DNA of 57,978 bases from Mannheimia indoligenes (lineage in GTDB: Bacteria; Pseudomonadota; Gammaproteobacteria; Enterobacterales; Pasteurellaceae), in the NCBI RefSeq assembly GCF_036880405.1, contig NZ_JBAJJM010000023.1, positions 1 to 57,978 of the forward strand. Reading direction: 5' to 3'. Positions within the stretch are counted from its first letter, which is position 1, and the number at the start of each line of letters is the position of its first letter. The position numbers were made by a program, and so were the translations under genes. The notes below the pieces were generated by a model. That model made no database searches, had not been told where the DNA came from, and saw only the letters and a program-made list of their open reading frames with translations. Positions 1 through 8,622 of the stretch are shown here, piece after piece.

Positions 1-3000
1 TCTACACCGTCTTTACCATCACGACCTGCTGCACCAGTTTCACCTTTAGCACCATCTTGACCGTCACGACCATCTCTAATAGTGATATCTTCTGTTTGAC
101 CATCAGGGTAGGTAATGGTAATGGTATATGAATCACCATCTTTTCTGGTTTCAAACTTCGTGCCTTTTACCAGAATATCACGGATGCCTTCTTCAGATGT
201 GCTACCCGTTACTGTTACACCATTGTCACCAATAAAGTTTACTTGGTTTGCGTTTTTAACCGTGTCTAAATAGTTATTGCCACTTGCAGACACAATCCAA
301 CCCATATTGCGTAAATCGCCTACAGTTGCAACAGTGTTGTTGTGTACTGCTGGGTTATTTAAGTTAAGTAGAGTATTTGTGTTTGCTGCAACAGTACCTG
401 GACCATTTACATTAACAGTCTGCGTACCTAAGCCACTCACCACATTATTAATTGCAGTTGCTGCCCCAATCGCATTTGGTGCTGCCGTTGGGTTAGTAAC
501 GTTGATAACCAGTTGATCTGCAGGAATAGGATCACCTGTTGGGTTACCATCTGCATCTACTTTAAAGAATTGATCACCTACTTTCACTACAGGGTTACCA
601 TTTTTGTCAGTAAACTGAACTGGTAAGCCTGTTACATGGTAAGTTACATTGCTTGCTTTACCATCTGTATTAGTTACAACCGCTTTAGTATTACCACCAT
701 TAACGAAGTTAATGATGTCATCTTTGTTCACACGGTCTTTTTCATCACCGTTATTTTGAACTAAGAAGCTGCTGTCTGCGGCTTTAACTTTTAAGTCAAT
801 CTCCGTTGTATTTTGCTCAGTGGTCGAAGCCTTGCCTGTAATCTCAACAGAGCCGTCAGATGAAATGAAGTTTACTTTATCGCCCCATTTCACATCATCA
901 AGTTTATTGCCTGATGCCTGTACTTCCCACGCACCATTATTCACTACTTGATATAACTGTGAACCATTGATTGCATCGGTAGAAGTTGCGTTAATTAAAC
1001 CTGCTGCAACATTTTGGATACGGCGTTCTGCATTTGGCGCACCTACAGAAACCACACCTGTTGATGTGCTACCTGCAAAGCCTGAGTAAGTAACAGTATT
1101 GATCACTGCATTGCTTACTGCACCAATACCATCTGTGCTAGTACCTTTTTGGGTATAAGCAGATTCTGAACCTAAGAATACAGAGTTCTCTGCTGTTTCT
1201 GTCACTCGGTTACCAACAACAAAAGTTTCTTTTGTTGCTACAGTATTGTTATTACCTACTACACGAGAACCTGACGCATCAACTGTGCCAGCTAAACCAC
1301 TTGTGGTTTGTAATTTACCAGCAGAATCATAGGTTGCTGTTGCACCAATTTGGTTATTGTTACCAAATGCACCAGTATTGGTTGATGTTTGACCAACTGC
1401 GTTGTCGTTACCTAGAGTATAAGAGCCTGCGCCAGAAACGATAGAAGGGTCACCAATTGCACCCGCATTTTCTGCATTGACTAAGTTACCTGTACCGATA
1501 GCGATAGCTTGGTCAGCAGTTGCTTTAGAGCCTTGACCGATAGCAATAGATTGGTTACCTGATGCTACCACTTCCGAACCAATACCAACGGCATTACTGA
1601 TGGACTTGCCATTAAAGTCAGAACCACCGTTAACAAAGTTACCGATTAATACGTTTTTCGTATTGTTTGCCGTATTATGTCCAGACTGAGGTCCCATAAT
1701 AATAGAACGGTCAGATGTCGAAGTAGAACCTGCTAAGTGGCCCATTAAAATATTGTTATCACCAGTAGTATCACGACCAGCTAAGTTACCCATCACAGCG
1801 TTACCATCACCGCTTAAGCGTTGACCTGCACCATCACCTACAAGGATATTAGCACCGGCGCCAAAGCCAGGGAAAGTTGTATTTCTACCGTCATTAGATT
1901 TTACAGCTTCACCAGCACTCGTACCAATAGCGATGTTACGGGTAGAATTGGTATCAACTACATTTTTTAATGCGCCCGTACCAATACCAACACCACCGTA
2001 GGCTGCAGTATCTTTACCTGCTTCTTTACCAATATAAACGCTAGGAGAGCGTTTGCTATCCTCTAACACGCTTGCTTGGGCAGTTTTTGATGCTTCAGAC
2101 TTTAATGCACCGGCTTCATAACCGATAGCCACAGAGTAATCTTTGGTTGATGCTTCACCTGCATTGGAACCAATGTTGACATTGTGGATATTCCATTGGT
2201 CACGTACGTTAATACCAGCATTTTCACCAATAGAAATGTTGCGTCCACCAATAGCCTGTGCACCATCACCAATAGCGATGTTATTTTGTTTACCAATCAA
2301 TGCACGAACTACAGGATTTGCAGGATTTGATTTATTTGCTTCATAGAAAGCAACTAAGGCATCTTTGCTTACGAATGCACGATTTGTACGAGGGTCAATA
2401 ATATTTGCCCAGTTATCCGCACCTGTTAAATCAGCCGCACCAGCAACTGAGTTTTTGCCCATTGCGATAGAGCCGATTGTATTTGCTTTTGCAACAGAAC
2501 CAAGTGCAATGGTATGGTTTTCTTTACCAAGAGAATCACGACCGATTGCAATAGATTGACCACCTGCAGCACTTGAATTCATCGCACCTGCGAAGGCATA
2601 AGTACCATTAGCATTTGCACCGTTACCTATTGCAGTTGAAGAGTTACCAGTTGCATTTGCACTATCACCCACTGCAGTTGCAGAGCCTTTAGTTGCTGTA
2701 GCTAAACGACCAATAGCAACTGTTGCATTTTCTGTTGCATTTGCGCCATTACCTACTGCTACTGCAGAAGTTTTGCTTGCAGTTGAGTTTGCACCCACCG
2801 CTACAGAAGACTCGGCCGTTGCGTTAGTATTAGAACCTACAGCAACTGCTGATAAACCAGATGCTGTTGATTGGTTACCTGCTGCAATAGAGAAGTTACC
2901 ACTTGCAAGTGCATTAGCTGTTAATGCAGCTGCATTTACGGCTGATGCAACAGCACCCACACCAAGCGCTACAGTATTAACATTTTTAGCTTCTGCATTA

Positions 3001-4025
3001 GTACCAAGTGCAGTAGCACTTCCACTAGACGCTTTGGCACCTGAACCTACCGCTGTTGCCTGTTGTGAAGTTGCTTGAGTTGCAATACCAATTGCCACAG
3101 CACCCATTGCAGTTGCACCACCAGACTTATCAGCACCAGCTAAGTTAGTAGCTGGGTTGCCACCAATATTATTACCATCATTTACGTGTAGATAGTTTTC
3201 AATAACTGCTGGTGTTGTTACTTTATTTGCAATAGCATTCACAGCTGCAATTACAGAATACAGCTGTGAACCATTAATCGCATCCGTTGAACTTGAAGAA
3301 ATAGTACCTGCAGCAACATTCTGGATCTGACGATATGTATATCTATCTGTACTTGCTGTGTTATCAACCCAATATGAACTTGCACCATTACGTGTTGATG
3401 TACGATTACCTTCAACAAATGCATTCACTGCCTGTCCTGAACCTACGGATAGTACAGAAGTATCACTCGTCGCCTTACCAGCGAATTCATAGGTTACACC
3501 ACCGATAGTCACACGCTGAGACTCAGTGCCTGTATTACTAGTGCCTGCAATAGAATAAGCACCTAAAGCAACACTACCTGTTTTTTCAGTTCCTGTACCT
3601 TGCTCTACTTTTGCACCATACCCTAATACAACTGCGGCTGCAGTACTTTGGATACTCGTATTACCACCAATAGCAACCGAGTGATGGTTTGGTGCTGTAA
3701 CATTAGCATAAGTATTAGTACCCGAGTAAGCTCGTGCTCCCCCCTCTGGACCCGAATTATCTGTTGTTTCACCCAAAATAACGGTTGAATAATCCCCAGC
3801 AGACCAACCACTTTGAGCAACAGGTACAGTAGCTGATGTGCTATTAGATAACACCAATCCGACTACTGTGGCCAATAAACTCAGCTTTAATGTTTTACCC
3901 AAGCTAGAACTTGGCTCAACACTCGTTATTGTAGATGACACTTTGCCTTGGTTTTTCGCCAATTCTGAGGCTACTTCCATTCTCTGGGTTGTTCGATTAA
4001 AAATAACCTTGAAAATTTTGTTCAT
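1..4025 (-). CDS. Trimeric autotransporter adhesin (YadA/Hsf-like), 3' end beyond window
   Basis: Surface adhesin of the type Vc secretion family, trimeric and anchored in the outer membrane. The frame is open from the ATG at 4025 to the window edge, at least 1340 codons; the C-terminal beta-barrel anchor is not in view. Residues 1-25 form an extended signal peptide region (starts MNKIFKVIFNRTTQ), and the hydrophobic signal core is at about 48-61. The passenger has many YadA-head type repeats (SVAIG, AVAVG, TALG, SIAIG forms) between about residues 120 and 950. Two neck-like segments ending DAINGSQLY lie near residues 250 and 1010. Stalk sequence follows, with a collagen-like run of DG repeats encoded at about 12-75. 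It lies next to unrelated membrane-protein genes. Family assignment is firm; receptor and role in virulence are inference. Confidence 0.93.
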   Translation of the reverse strand, partial: MNKIFKVIFNRTTQRMEVASELAKNQGKVSSTITSVEPSSSLGKTLKLSLLATVVGLVLSNSTSATVPVAQSGWSAGDYSTVILGETTDNSGPEGGARAYSGTNTYANVTAPNHHSVAIGGNTSIQSTAAAVVLGYGAKVEQGTGTEKTGSVALGAYSIAGTSNTGTESQRVTIGGVTYEFAGKATSDTSVLSVGSGQAVNAFVEGNRTSTRNGASSYWVDNTASTDRYTYRQIQNVAAGTISSSSTDAINGSQLYSVIAAVNAIANKVTTPAVIENYLHVNDGNNIGGNPATNLAGADKSGGATAMGAVAIGIATQATSQQATAVGSGAKASSGSATALGTNAEAKNVNTVALGVGAVASAVNAAALTANALASGNFSIAAGNQSTASGLSAVAVGSNTNATAESSVAVGANSTASKTSAVAVGNGANATENATVAIGRLATATKGSATAVGDSANATGNSSTAIGNGANANGTYAFAGAMNSSAAGGQSIAIGRDSLGKENHTIALGSVAKANTIGSIAMGKNSVAGAADLTGADNWANIIDPRTNRAFVSKDALVAFYEANKSNPANPVVRALIGKQNNIAIGDGAQAIGGRNISIGENAGINVRDQWNIHNVNIGSNAGEASTKDYSVAIGYEAGALKSEASKTAQASVLEDSKRSPSVYIGKEAGKDTAAYGGVGIGTGALKNVVDTNSTRNIAIGTSAGEAVKSNDGRNTTFPGFGAGANILVGDGAGQRLSGDGNAVMGNLAGRDTTGDNNILMGHLAGSTSTSDRSIIMGPQSGHNTANNTKNVLIGNFVNGGSDFNGKSISNAVGIGSEVVASGNQSIAIGQGSKATADQAIAIGTGNLVNAENAGAIGDPSIVSGAGSYTLGNDNAVGQTSTNTGAFGNNNQIGATATYDSAGKLQTTSGLAGTVDASGSRVVGNNNTVATKETFVVGNRVTETAENSVFLGSESAYTQKGTSTDGIGAVSNAVINTVTYSGFAGSTSTGVVSVGAPNAERRIQNVAAGLINATSTDAINGSQLYQVVNNGAWEVQASGNKLDDVKWGDKVNFISSDGSVEITGKASTTEQNTTEIDLKVKAADSSFLVQNNGDEKDRVNKDDIINFVNGGNTKAVVTNTDGKASNVTYHVTGLPVQFTDKNGNPVVKVGDQFFKVDADGNPTGDPIPADQLVINVTNPTAAPNAIGAATAINNVVSGLGTQTVNVNGPGTVAANTNTLLNLNNPAVHNNTVATVGDLRNMGWIVSASGNNYLDTVKNANQVNFIGDNGVTVTGSTSEEGIRDILVKGTKFETRKDGDSYTITITYPDGQTEDITIRDGRDGQDGAKGETGAAGRDGKDGV

Positions 4026-4257
4026 AAGTTTAATACCTTAAAAGTAAGTATTTAATATAAAATCCATTTTTATCGACTAAATAAAAAAACAGACTAGTCT
4101 GATATTTAAATAGCTAAAAAAACATCCTTAAAAATCAAACAACAAGGAAATTTAGCCATTTTATAAATTAATAGTATTACTCCAAAAATTCCATATTATT
4201 TACTCAATTTTACTTAGCCCTAACGTGCACAGAGAAAGAGGCTGTAAAGCCTGTAAA

Positions 4258-4290
4258 AAAACAAAGGGCATTCATATCTGATGAATGCCC
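4258..4290 (-). terminator. Rho-independent terminator after the zinc-ribbon gene
   Basis: A 10-bp perfect stem (GGGCATTCAT / ATGAATGCCC, 4266-4275 and 4281-4290) with a 5-nt loop. On the minus strand it is followed by a T-rich run (TTTGTTTTTTT). It lies 20 nt downstream of the stop codon at 4310. Confidence 0.85.
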
Positions 4291-4309
4291 TACTTCGTTA
4301 AATACGCCA

Positions 4310-4540
4310 TTAATTTACAATGAAATTTGCCACTCCAATCACGCTCACAAAAACCGCCAGCCAAATCAATTGTAACTTCATACTTTTACGATTAATTTCC
4401 TGATTATGTAGCCTACGCTGCTCTAATTTTTGCCGATAAATTTCTAAATCTGCTTCTTTAAATGAAAAACCACAATGCGGACAGCTTTCTACGCTGTCGC
4501 TGATACGTTTTCTGCACTCCGGGCAGCGGTGTAATGCCAT
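4310..4540 (-). CDS. Small zinc-ribbon membrane protein, function unknown
   Basis: A 76-residue protein. The N-terminus has two CxxC pairs (CPEC at 6-9, CPHC at 20-23) in the pattern of a zinc-ribbon domain. A charged, probably helical linker (about 28-52) follows, then one C-terminal hydrophobic segment (about 54-74) likely to span the inner membrane. It shares its direction with the upstream membrane-protein gene; the 23-bp gap contains a USS, so the two may be co-transcribed. A hairpin terminator follows. No specific function can be assigned. Confidence 0.75.
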   Translation of the reverse strand: MALHRCPECRKRISDSVESCPHCGFSFKEADLEIYRQKLEQRRLHNQEINRKSMKLQLIWLAVFVSVIGVANFIVN

Positions 4541-4551
4541 AGTTTCCCCTT

Positions 4552-4560
4552 ACAAGCGGT
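4552..4560 (+). repeat. DNA uptake signal sequence (first of 26 exact copies)
   Basis: Exact Apl-type USS core ACAAGCGGT. Other exact copies in this orientation start at 7636, 8576, 15547, 16903, 18920, 25626, 26090, 27020, 29319, 32963, 34878, 39008, 44959, 47291 and 48026. Reverse-orientation copies (ACCGCTTGT) start at 9845, 20036, 23480, 26850, 31014, 34864, 47329, 51987, 55126 and 56397. Many carry a downstream AAATTTTGCAAA-like tail. This USS type is known from the A. pleuropneumoniae/Mannheimia branch and marks DNA preferred for natural transformation. Degenerate copies also occur, e.g. 8104-8112. Confidence 0.95.
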
Positions 4561-4563
4561 TAT

Positions 4564-5283
4564 TTATTTCGAAAAATTTTCAATATAGATACGATAATAA
4601 CTTTGATCATTTCGATTAAAGAAAATAAAATTATCATTATCTTTTTGTTTCTCCCCCATAATATAACCATTATCACTATTGGTTGAGAGAATATAATATT
4701 TTTGGTTCTCTATTTCTATATAATCATAGGTAGTACGTAAGCCAGCTCTTAAATAACCAATGTGTAGAGCTAATAGCGAAAAATAGAGGAAGATAAAGAG
4801 ATTAAAGATATGGAGATCTCCTTTTAATATCATCTTTCTGACATCAAGATCAAGTTTCGTATCATTCCACTTTTTCTGGAAAAATAAAACACTTAGTGCG
4901 GTAACAAAAACATAGGTAATTGAAATGGAAATAGGCACAATACCCGTAAACACGTAGAAAGTGAGAATAACCGGTATGGTAAAAACAGAAACCAATACAA
5001 TAACTCTTAACCAGCCTAAATGTTGAAAATAATGTAGTTTAAAAACTTTATTTATTAAAGCGTAGCCTAAAGCATAGCAGAAAAAGAGTAACACCGAAAC
5101 AATGAATACATAAGCAAGACTTCTTGCCATACTGGCATTACCAACTTCAACGTGCCACCAAGGATAGCCGTGAAAAAGTGCTTGTCCCCAGCCATAGCAA
5201 TAAGCTGTCGAAAAGCTGATGATAGTTAAAAATGCAAGAGAAAATGAGGAGTTTATAATTTTATTAATGTGAGTCTTGAGCAT
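4564..5283 (-). CDS. Multi-pass membrane protein, function unknown
   Basis: A 239-residue hydrophobic protein with roughly five or six membrane segments (long I/L/V/F runs, e.g. after MLKTHINKII and around SLAYVFIVSVLLFF). It ends in a polar region rich in N, Y and K (about 190-239). The frame extends upstream to 5445. I chose the ATG at 5283 because a GAGAAG-like ribosome site lies 6 nt ahead, and because the upstream 54 residues look unlike a signal or membrane segment. No family recognised. It sits directly upstream of the small zinc-ribbon protein in the same direction. Confidence 0.6.
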   Translation of the reverse strand: MLKTHINKIINSSFSLAFLTIISFSTAYCYGWGQALFHGYPWWHVEVGNASMARSLAYVFIVSVLLFFCYALGYALINKVFKLHYFQHLGWLRVIVLVSVFTIPVILTFYVFTGIVPISISITYVFVTALSVLFFQKKWNDTKLDLDVRKMILKGDLHIFNLFIFLYFSLLALHIGYLRAGLRTTYDYIEIENQKYYILSTNSDNGYIMGEKQKDNDNFIFFNRNDQSYYRIYIENFSK

Positions 5284-5552
5284 AACAACTTCTCTACCTT
5301 CACGAAAACCATAAAGAAGGAATGATACATTTTTTGACAACAAAAAGGAATATTCAATTGACTTTTTTAGATATAGATCCGATCTCATACTATAAATTGT
5401 AACATTTATTACCCATTTATTTTCTATGGGATTAATCCACCACAAACAAGCAAGCCTTGTTTTTTGAAGGTTGGTTTGTCGGCAACAGAGAAACTGTGAA
5501 CAATCCTATAAATAATTTTTTCCAAAATTTTACAATTTTTTTTACTTTTCCT

Positions 5553-5580
5553 CTTGAACCGTTAAATTTTGCCCCTATTT
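5553..5580 (+). promoter_or_regulatory. Sigma-32 (heat-shock) promoter of dnaK
   Basis: CTTGAA at 5553-5558, a 13-bp spacer, then CCCCTATTT at 5572-5580. This is very close to the known RpoH consensus (CTTGAA, 13-16 bp, CCCCATnT). It lies 72 bp upstream of the dnaK start. Confidence 0.85.
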
Positions 5581-5651
5581 ATGGTTTCGTCTGAACGGGA
5601 AATTATCCCGTTTCTTTGTGAAACTGAATTTATAATTAGAGGAATCATAAA

Positions 5652-7550
5652 ATGGGTAAAATCATTGGTATTGACTTAGGTACAACAAACTCTTGTGTTG
5701 CGGTAATGGACGGCGACAAACCACGCGTAATTGAAAATGCAGAAGGTGCACGCACAACGCCATCAATTATTGCTTACACAGATAAAGAAACCTTAGTGGG
5801 TCAGCCGGCAAAACGTCAGGCAATTACTAACCCGAAAAATACTTTATTTGCAATCAAACGTTTAATCGGTCGTCGTTTTACCGATGCTGAAGTACAACGT
5901 GATATCGAAATTATGCCGTTTGAAATCAGCAAAGCAGATAACGGCGATGCGTGGGTAACCGTAAAAGGCGAAAAATTAGCACCACCGCAAATCTCTGCTG
6001 AAATTTTGAAAAAAATGAAGAAAACTGCAGAAGATTTCTTAGGCGAGCCGGTAACTGAAGCAGTAATCACTGTGCCTGCATACTTTAACGATGCACAACG
6101 TCAAGCAACCAAAGATGCCGGTCGTATCGCTGGTTTAGATGTAAAACGTATCATCAACGAACCAACAGCAGCAGCCTTAGCTTACGGTTTAGATTCGAAG
6201 AAAGAGAACCAAACTATCGCAGTTTATGACTTAGGTGGTGGTACATTCGATATTTCAATCATCGAAATCGACAACTTTGACGGCGAGCAAACCTTTGAAG
6301 TGCGTGCAACCAATGGTGATACTCACTTAGGTGGTGAAGACTTCGATAACCGTGTGATCAACTACTTAGTGGAAGAGTTCCAAAAAGAACAAGGCGTTGA
6401 TTTACGCAACGACCCAATGGCAATGCAACGTGTGAAAGAAGCGGCAGAAAAAGCGAAAATCGAGCTTTCTTCAGCACAAGAAACTGAAGTAAATCTTCCG
6501 TACATCACAGCGGATGCAAGCGGTCCAAAACACTTAAACATCAAAGTAACTCGTGCAAAATTAGAAGCGTTAGTGGAAGATTTAGTTAATCGTTCATTAG
6601 AGCCGTTAAAAACCGCATTAGCGGATGCGGGCTTATCGGTTGGCGAAATCAACGATGTGATTTTAGTGGGCGGTCAAACCCGTATGCCATTAGTACAGAA
6701 AAAAGTGGCTGATTTCTTCGGTAAAGAACCTCGTAAAGATGTGAACCCGGACGAAGCGGTGGCAATCGGTGCAGCAGTGCAAGGTGGTGTATTAAGCGGT
6801 TCTGTAACAGACGTATTGTTATTAGACGTAACTCCGCTTTCATTAGGTATCGAAACAATGGGTGGTGTAATGACGACCTTAATTGAGAAAAACACGACGA
6901 TCCCAACCAAAAAATCGCAAGTGTTCTCAACGGCGGAAGATAACCAATCTGCGGTAACTATCCACGTGTTACAAGGTGAACGTAAACGTGCAGCGGATAA
7001 CAAATCTTTAGGTCAATTCAACCTTGAAGGTATTAACCCTGCTCCACGCGGTATGCCACAAATTGAAGTAACTTTCGATATTGATGCGAACGGTATCATT
7101 AACGTGTCTGCGAAAGATAAAAATACAGGTAAAGAGCAACAAATCAAAATCCAAGCATCTTCAGGCTTAAGCGATGAAGAAGTAGAACAAATGGTGCGTG
7201 ATGCGGAAGCGAACGCTGAAGCAGACAAAAAATTTGAAGAGTTAGTTCAAACCCGTAACCAAGCAGACGGTATTGCTCACGCAACCCGTAAGCAAATCAC
7301 TGAAGCAGGCGATGCGTTAAATGCAGACGACAAAGCGAAAATTGAAGCTGCTGTTGCAGAGTTAGAAACTGCGGCAAAAGGCGAAGATAAAGCTGACATC
7401 GAAGCGAAAATCGAAGCGTTAATCAAAGCCTCAGAACCGCTAATGCAAGCCGCTCAAGCAAAAGCCCAAGCAGGCGAGCAACCACAACAAGCTCAAAAAG
7501 ATGATGGTGTGGTAGATGCGGAATTTGAAGAAGTGAAAGACAATAAATAA
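5652..7550 (+). CDS. dnaK: Chaperone protein DnaK (Hsp70)
   Basis: ATP-dependent cytoplasmic chaperone working with DnaJ and GrpE. It is 632 residues, normal for the family. The nucleotide-binding domain (about 1-383) starts with the phosphate-1 motif IDLGTTNSCVAV and contains the phosphate-2 motif DLGGGTFD. The linker VLLLDVTPLSLG is followed by the beta substrate-binding domain and an alpha-helical lid; the tail is EFEEVKDNK. AGAGGA lies a few bases before the ATG. A sigma-32 promoter lies upstream and a hairpin terminator follows at 7568. dnaJ is not immediately downstream: two genes intervene. Confidence 0.99.
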   Translation: MGKIIGIDLGTTNSCVAVMDGDKPRVIENAEGARTTPSIIAYTDKETLVGQPAKRQAITNPKNTLFAIKRLIGRRFTDAEVQRDIEIMPFEISKADNGDAWVTVKGEKLAPPQISAEILKKMKKTAEDFLGEPVTEAVITVPAYFNDAQRQATKDAGRIAGLDVKRIINEPTAAALAYGLDSKKENQTIAVYDLGGGTFDISIIEIDNFDGEQTFEVRATNGDTHLGGEDFDNRVINYLVEEFQKEQGVDLRNDPMAMQRVKEAAEKAKIELSSAQETEVNLPYITADASGPKHLNIKVTRAKLEALVEDLVNRSLEPLKTALADAGLSVGEINDVILVGGQTRMPLVQKKVADFFGKEPRKDVNPDEAVAIGAAVQGGVLSGSVTDVLLLDVTPLSLGIETMGGVMTTLIEKNTTIPTKKSQVFSTAEDNQSAVTIHVLQGERKRAADNKSLGQFNLEGINPAPRGMPQIEVTFDIDANGIINVSAKDKNTGKEQQIKIQASSGLSDEEVEQMVRDAEANAEADKKFEELVQTRNQADGIAHATRKQITEAGDALNADDKAKIEAAVAELETAAKGEDKADIEAKIEALIKASEPLMQAAQAKAQAGEQPQQAQKDDGVVDAEFEEVKDNK

Positions 7551-7567
7551 TCTTTCCCAGACCTGTA

Positions 7568-7593
7568 GGGGCGAAACATCTTTCGCCCCTTTT
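7568..7593 (+). terminator. dnaK terminator
   Basis: A perfect 9-bp stem GGGGCGAAA / TTTCGCCCC (7568-7576, 7581-7589) with loop CATC, followed by TTTT. It lies 17 bp after the dnaK stop, so it should reduce read-through toward vapD and dnaJ. Confidence 0.85.
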
Positions 7594-7606
7594 GCATAAC
7601 GTGAAC

Positions 7607-7634
7607 GTAGGGGAAAATTGCAATTTGCCCCTAC
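7607..7634. repeat. Intergenic palindrome of the GTAGGGG...CCCCTAC type
   Basis: A 14-bp inverted repeat with one mismatch (GTAGGGGAAAATTG / CAATTTGCCCCTAC), no loop. It resembles the dnaK terminator stem just upstream and the palindrome at 27864-27889 (GGGCGAATT core), so the three may belong to one dispersed family. Confidence 0.6.
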
Positions 7635-7678
7635 AACAAGCGGTCAAATTCTAAGGAAATTTTGCAAAAGGCGGAACT

Positions 7679-8104
7679 ATGAGCAGATACCTAATAACCT
7701 TCGATATGGACACCAATTGTCTAAAAGAAAACTATCACGGTAACACTTTCAATAATGCCTATTATGATATTCGTAATGTGCTAAAACAGCACGGCTTTGA
7801 AAATCTTCAAGGGAGTGTTTATTTAGGTAATGAAGGTATTAGTGAGGCTCACGCAACCATTGCAATTCAAGAGCTTACTGCAAAATTTAAATGGTTTTAC
7901 CCTTGTGTATCGAATATCAAATTTTATCGGATTGAAAGCGATTTAAACGCAGATTTTATCGCTTACAATGTGCATAAAGCACGAGAGAAATTTGAAAAGC
8001 AGTTACAGGTTTTAGAACAAACATTAGTTGATACAGGCTTAAGCCGTATTCAAATTGATGAAATTCTGAAAAAACAGATATTTAGTTTAGAAGAACAACC
8101 GTAA
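7679..8104 (+). CDS. vapD: VapD-family endoribonuclease-like protein
   Basis: A 141-residue protein. Residues 1-100 match the VapD pattern: a first strand YLITFDMDT, then AYYDIRNVLKQHGF, QGSVYLGNEG, an alternating helix region, and a last strand IKFYRIESDLNADF. VapD proteins have a Cas2-like ferredoxin fold and are known as purine-specific endoribonucleases, in several species part of toxin-antitoxin pairs. The C-terminal 40 residues form a charged helix longer than in most VapD proteins. The ATG is preceded by a USS and a GGCGGA-type ribosome site. The small gene 31 nt downstream could be its partner, by position only. Confidence 0.8.
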   Translation: MSRYLITFDMDTNCLKENYHGNTFNNAYYDIRNVLKQHGFENLQGSVYLGNEGISEAHATIAIQELTAKFKWFYPCVSNIKFYRIESDLNADFIAYNVHKAREKFEKQLQVLEQTLVDTGLSRIQIDEILKKQIFSLEEQP

Positions 8105-8138
8105 CAAACGGTCAAATTCTAAGGAAATTTTGCAAATG
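8104..8138 (+). promoter_or_regulatory. Degenerate USS supplying the ribosome site of the next gene
   Basis: A copy of the extended USS with one core change (ACAAACGGT, 8104-8112). Its internal AAGGAA (8121-8126) sits 9 nt before the ATG at 8136, and the TGCAAA tail overlaps the start codon. Almost the same block lies before vapD (7636-7668). Confidence 0.6.
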
Positions 8139-8438
8139 CTTAAGCTCTACCCTACAACTAAAAAAGTGCAAATTCCGTTTTATAAAATCTACAATCACAA
8201 AACAGGCGAAACGGTTATTGCAACGGAAACTGAAAACGGCAATGAGCCGATTTTGATGGAAGATTTTATGTGGTTTGAGAAAGTTCCAACCACTGAAGAT
8301 CTACTTTCAGAAACGTGGTCGAGCATTGAAAACCGCTCCAAGCAAGGCTTGTTAAAACGAGCCTACACTGTGGATTTTGAAAAACATTTACCTGACGGCA
8401 AAGTCGAAATTTATATTGCGGTGAATCCGCATTGTTAA
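8136..8438 (+). CDS. Small protein of unknown function downstream of vapD
   Basis: A 100-residue soluble, mixed-charge protein with no signal peptide, membrane segment or recognisable motif. The ATG at 8136 (MLKLYP) is preferred over an in-frame TTG at 8130 because AAGGAA lies 9 nt upstream. It starts 31 nt after the vapD stop in the same direction and shares with it a near-identical USS-type leader, which suggests the pair moved or evolved together. It could be an antitoxin-like partner of VapD, but nothing in the sequence shows that. Confidence 0.6.
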   Translation: MLKLYPTTKKVQIPFYKIYNHKTGETVIATETENGNEPILMEDFMWFEKVPTTEDLLSETWSSIENRSKQGLLKRAYTVDFEKHLPDGKVEIYIAVNPHC

Positions 8439-8457
8439 TATAACTAGAGATCTGATC

Positions 8458-8569
8458 CCCCTCTTTAGAAAAGAGGGGTTAGGGGAGATTTGATTACGAT
8501 TTCAAAGTTTCGTAGGAGCGTAAATCACTTCTGCCAAATCTCCCCCTTCCCCTCTTTGCTAAAGAGAGG
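8458..8569. repeat. Dispersed palindromic intergenic element, copy A
   Basis: Layout: a 9+9 palindrome CCCCTCTTT/AAAGAGGGG (8458-8478), then TTAGGGGAGATTT (8479-8491), a 44-nt spacer, then AAATCTCCCCCTT (8536-8548) and a second, slightly decayed palindrome (8549-8569). The two halves are inverted repeats of each other. The same design occurs at 15604-15714, and its halves occur in inverse order at 24558-24709. It lies just before dnaJ and abuts a USS at 8576. Confidence 0.85.
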
Positions 8570-8622
8570 AGTAAAACAAGCGGTCATTTTTTATAAAAAT
8601 TTTGCAAAAATACGGAAAAACT

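Noticed and set aside
2600..3100. Regular short repeats that could suggest a CRISPR array
   Set aside because: The periodicity comes from coding repeats (AVAVG-type head motifs) in one long open frame; there are no constant-length spacers.
277..4041. Plus-strand open frames opposite the adhesin gene (277-516, 1232-1444, 2143-2346, 2773-3078 and others)
   Set aside because: They are antisense shadows of the repetitive adhesin reading frame, have no ribosome sites and show biased, low-complexity translations.
4230..4262. AGGCT-GTAA-AGCCT hairpin as a plus-strand terminator
   Set aside because: No plus-strand gene ends here and the stem is only 5 bp; the clear terminator is the adjacent minus-strand hairpin.
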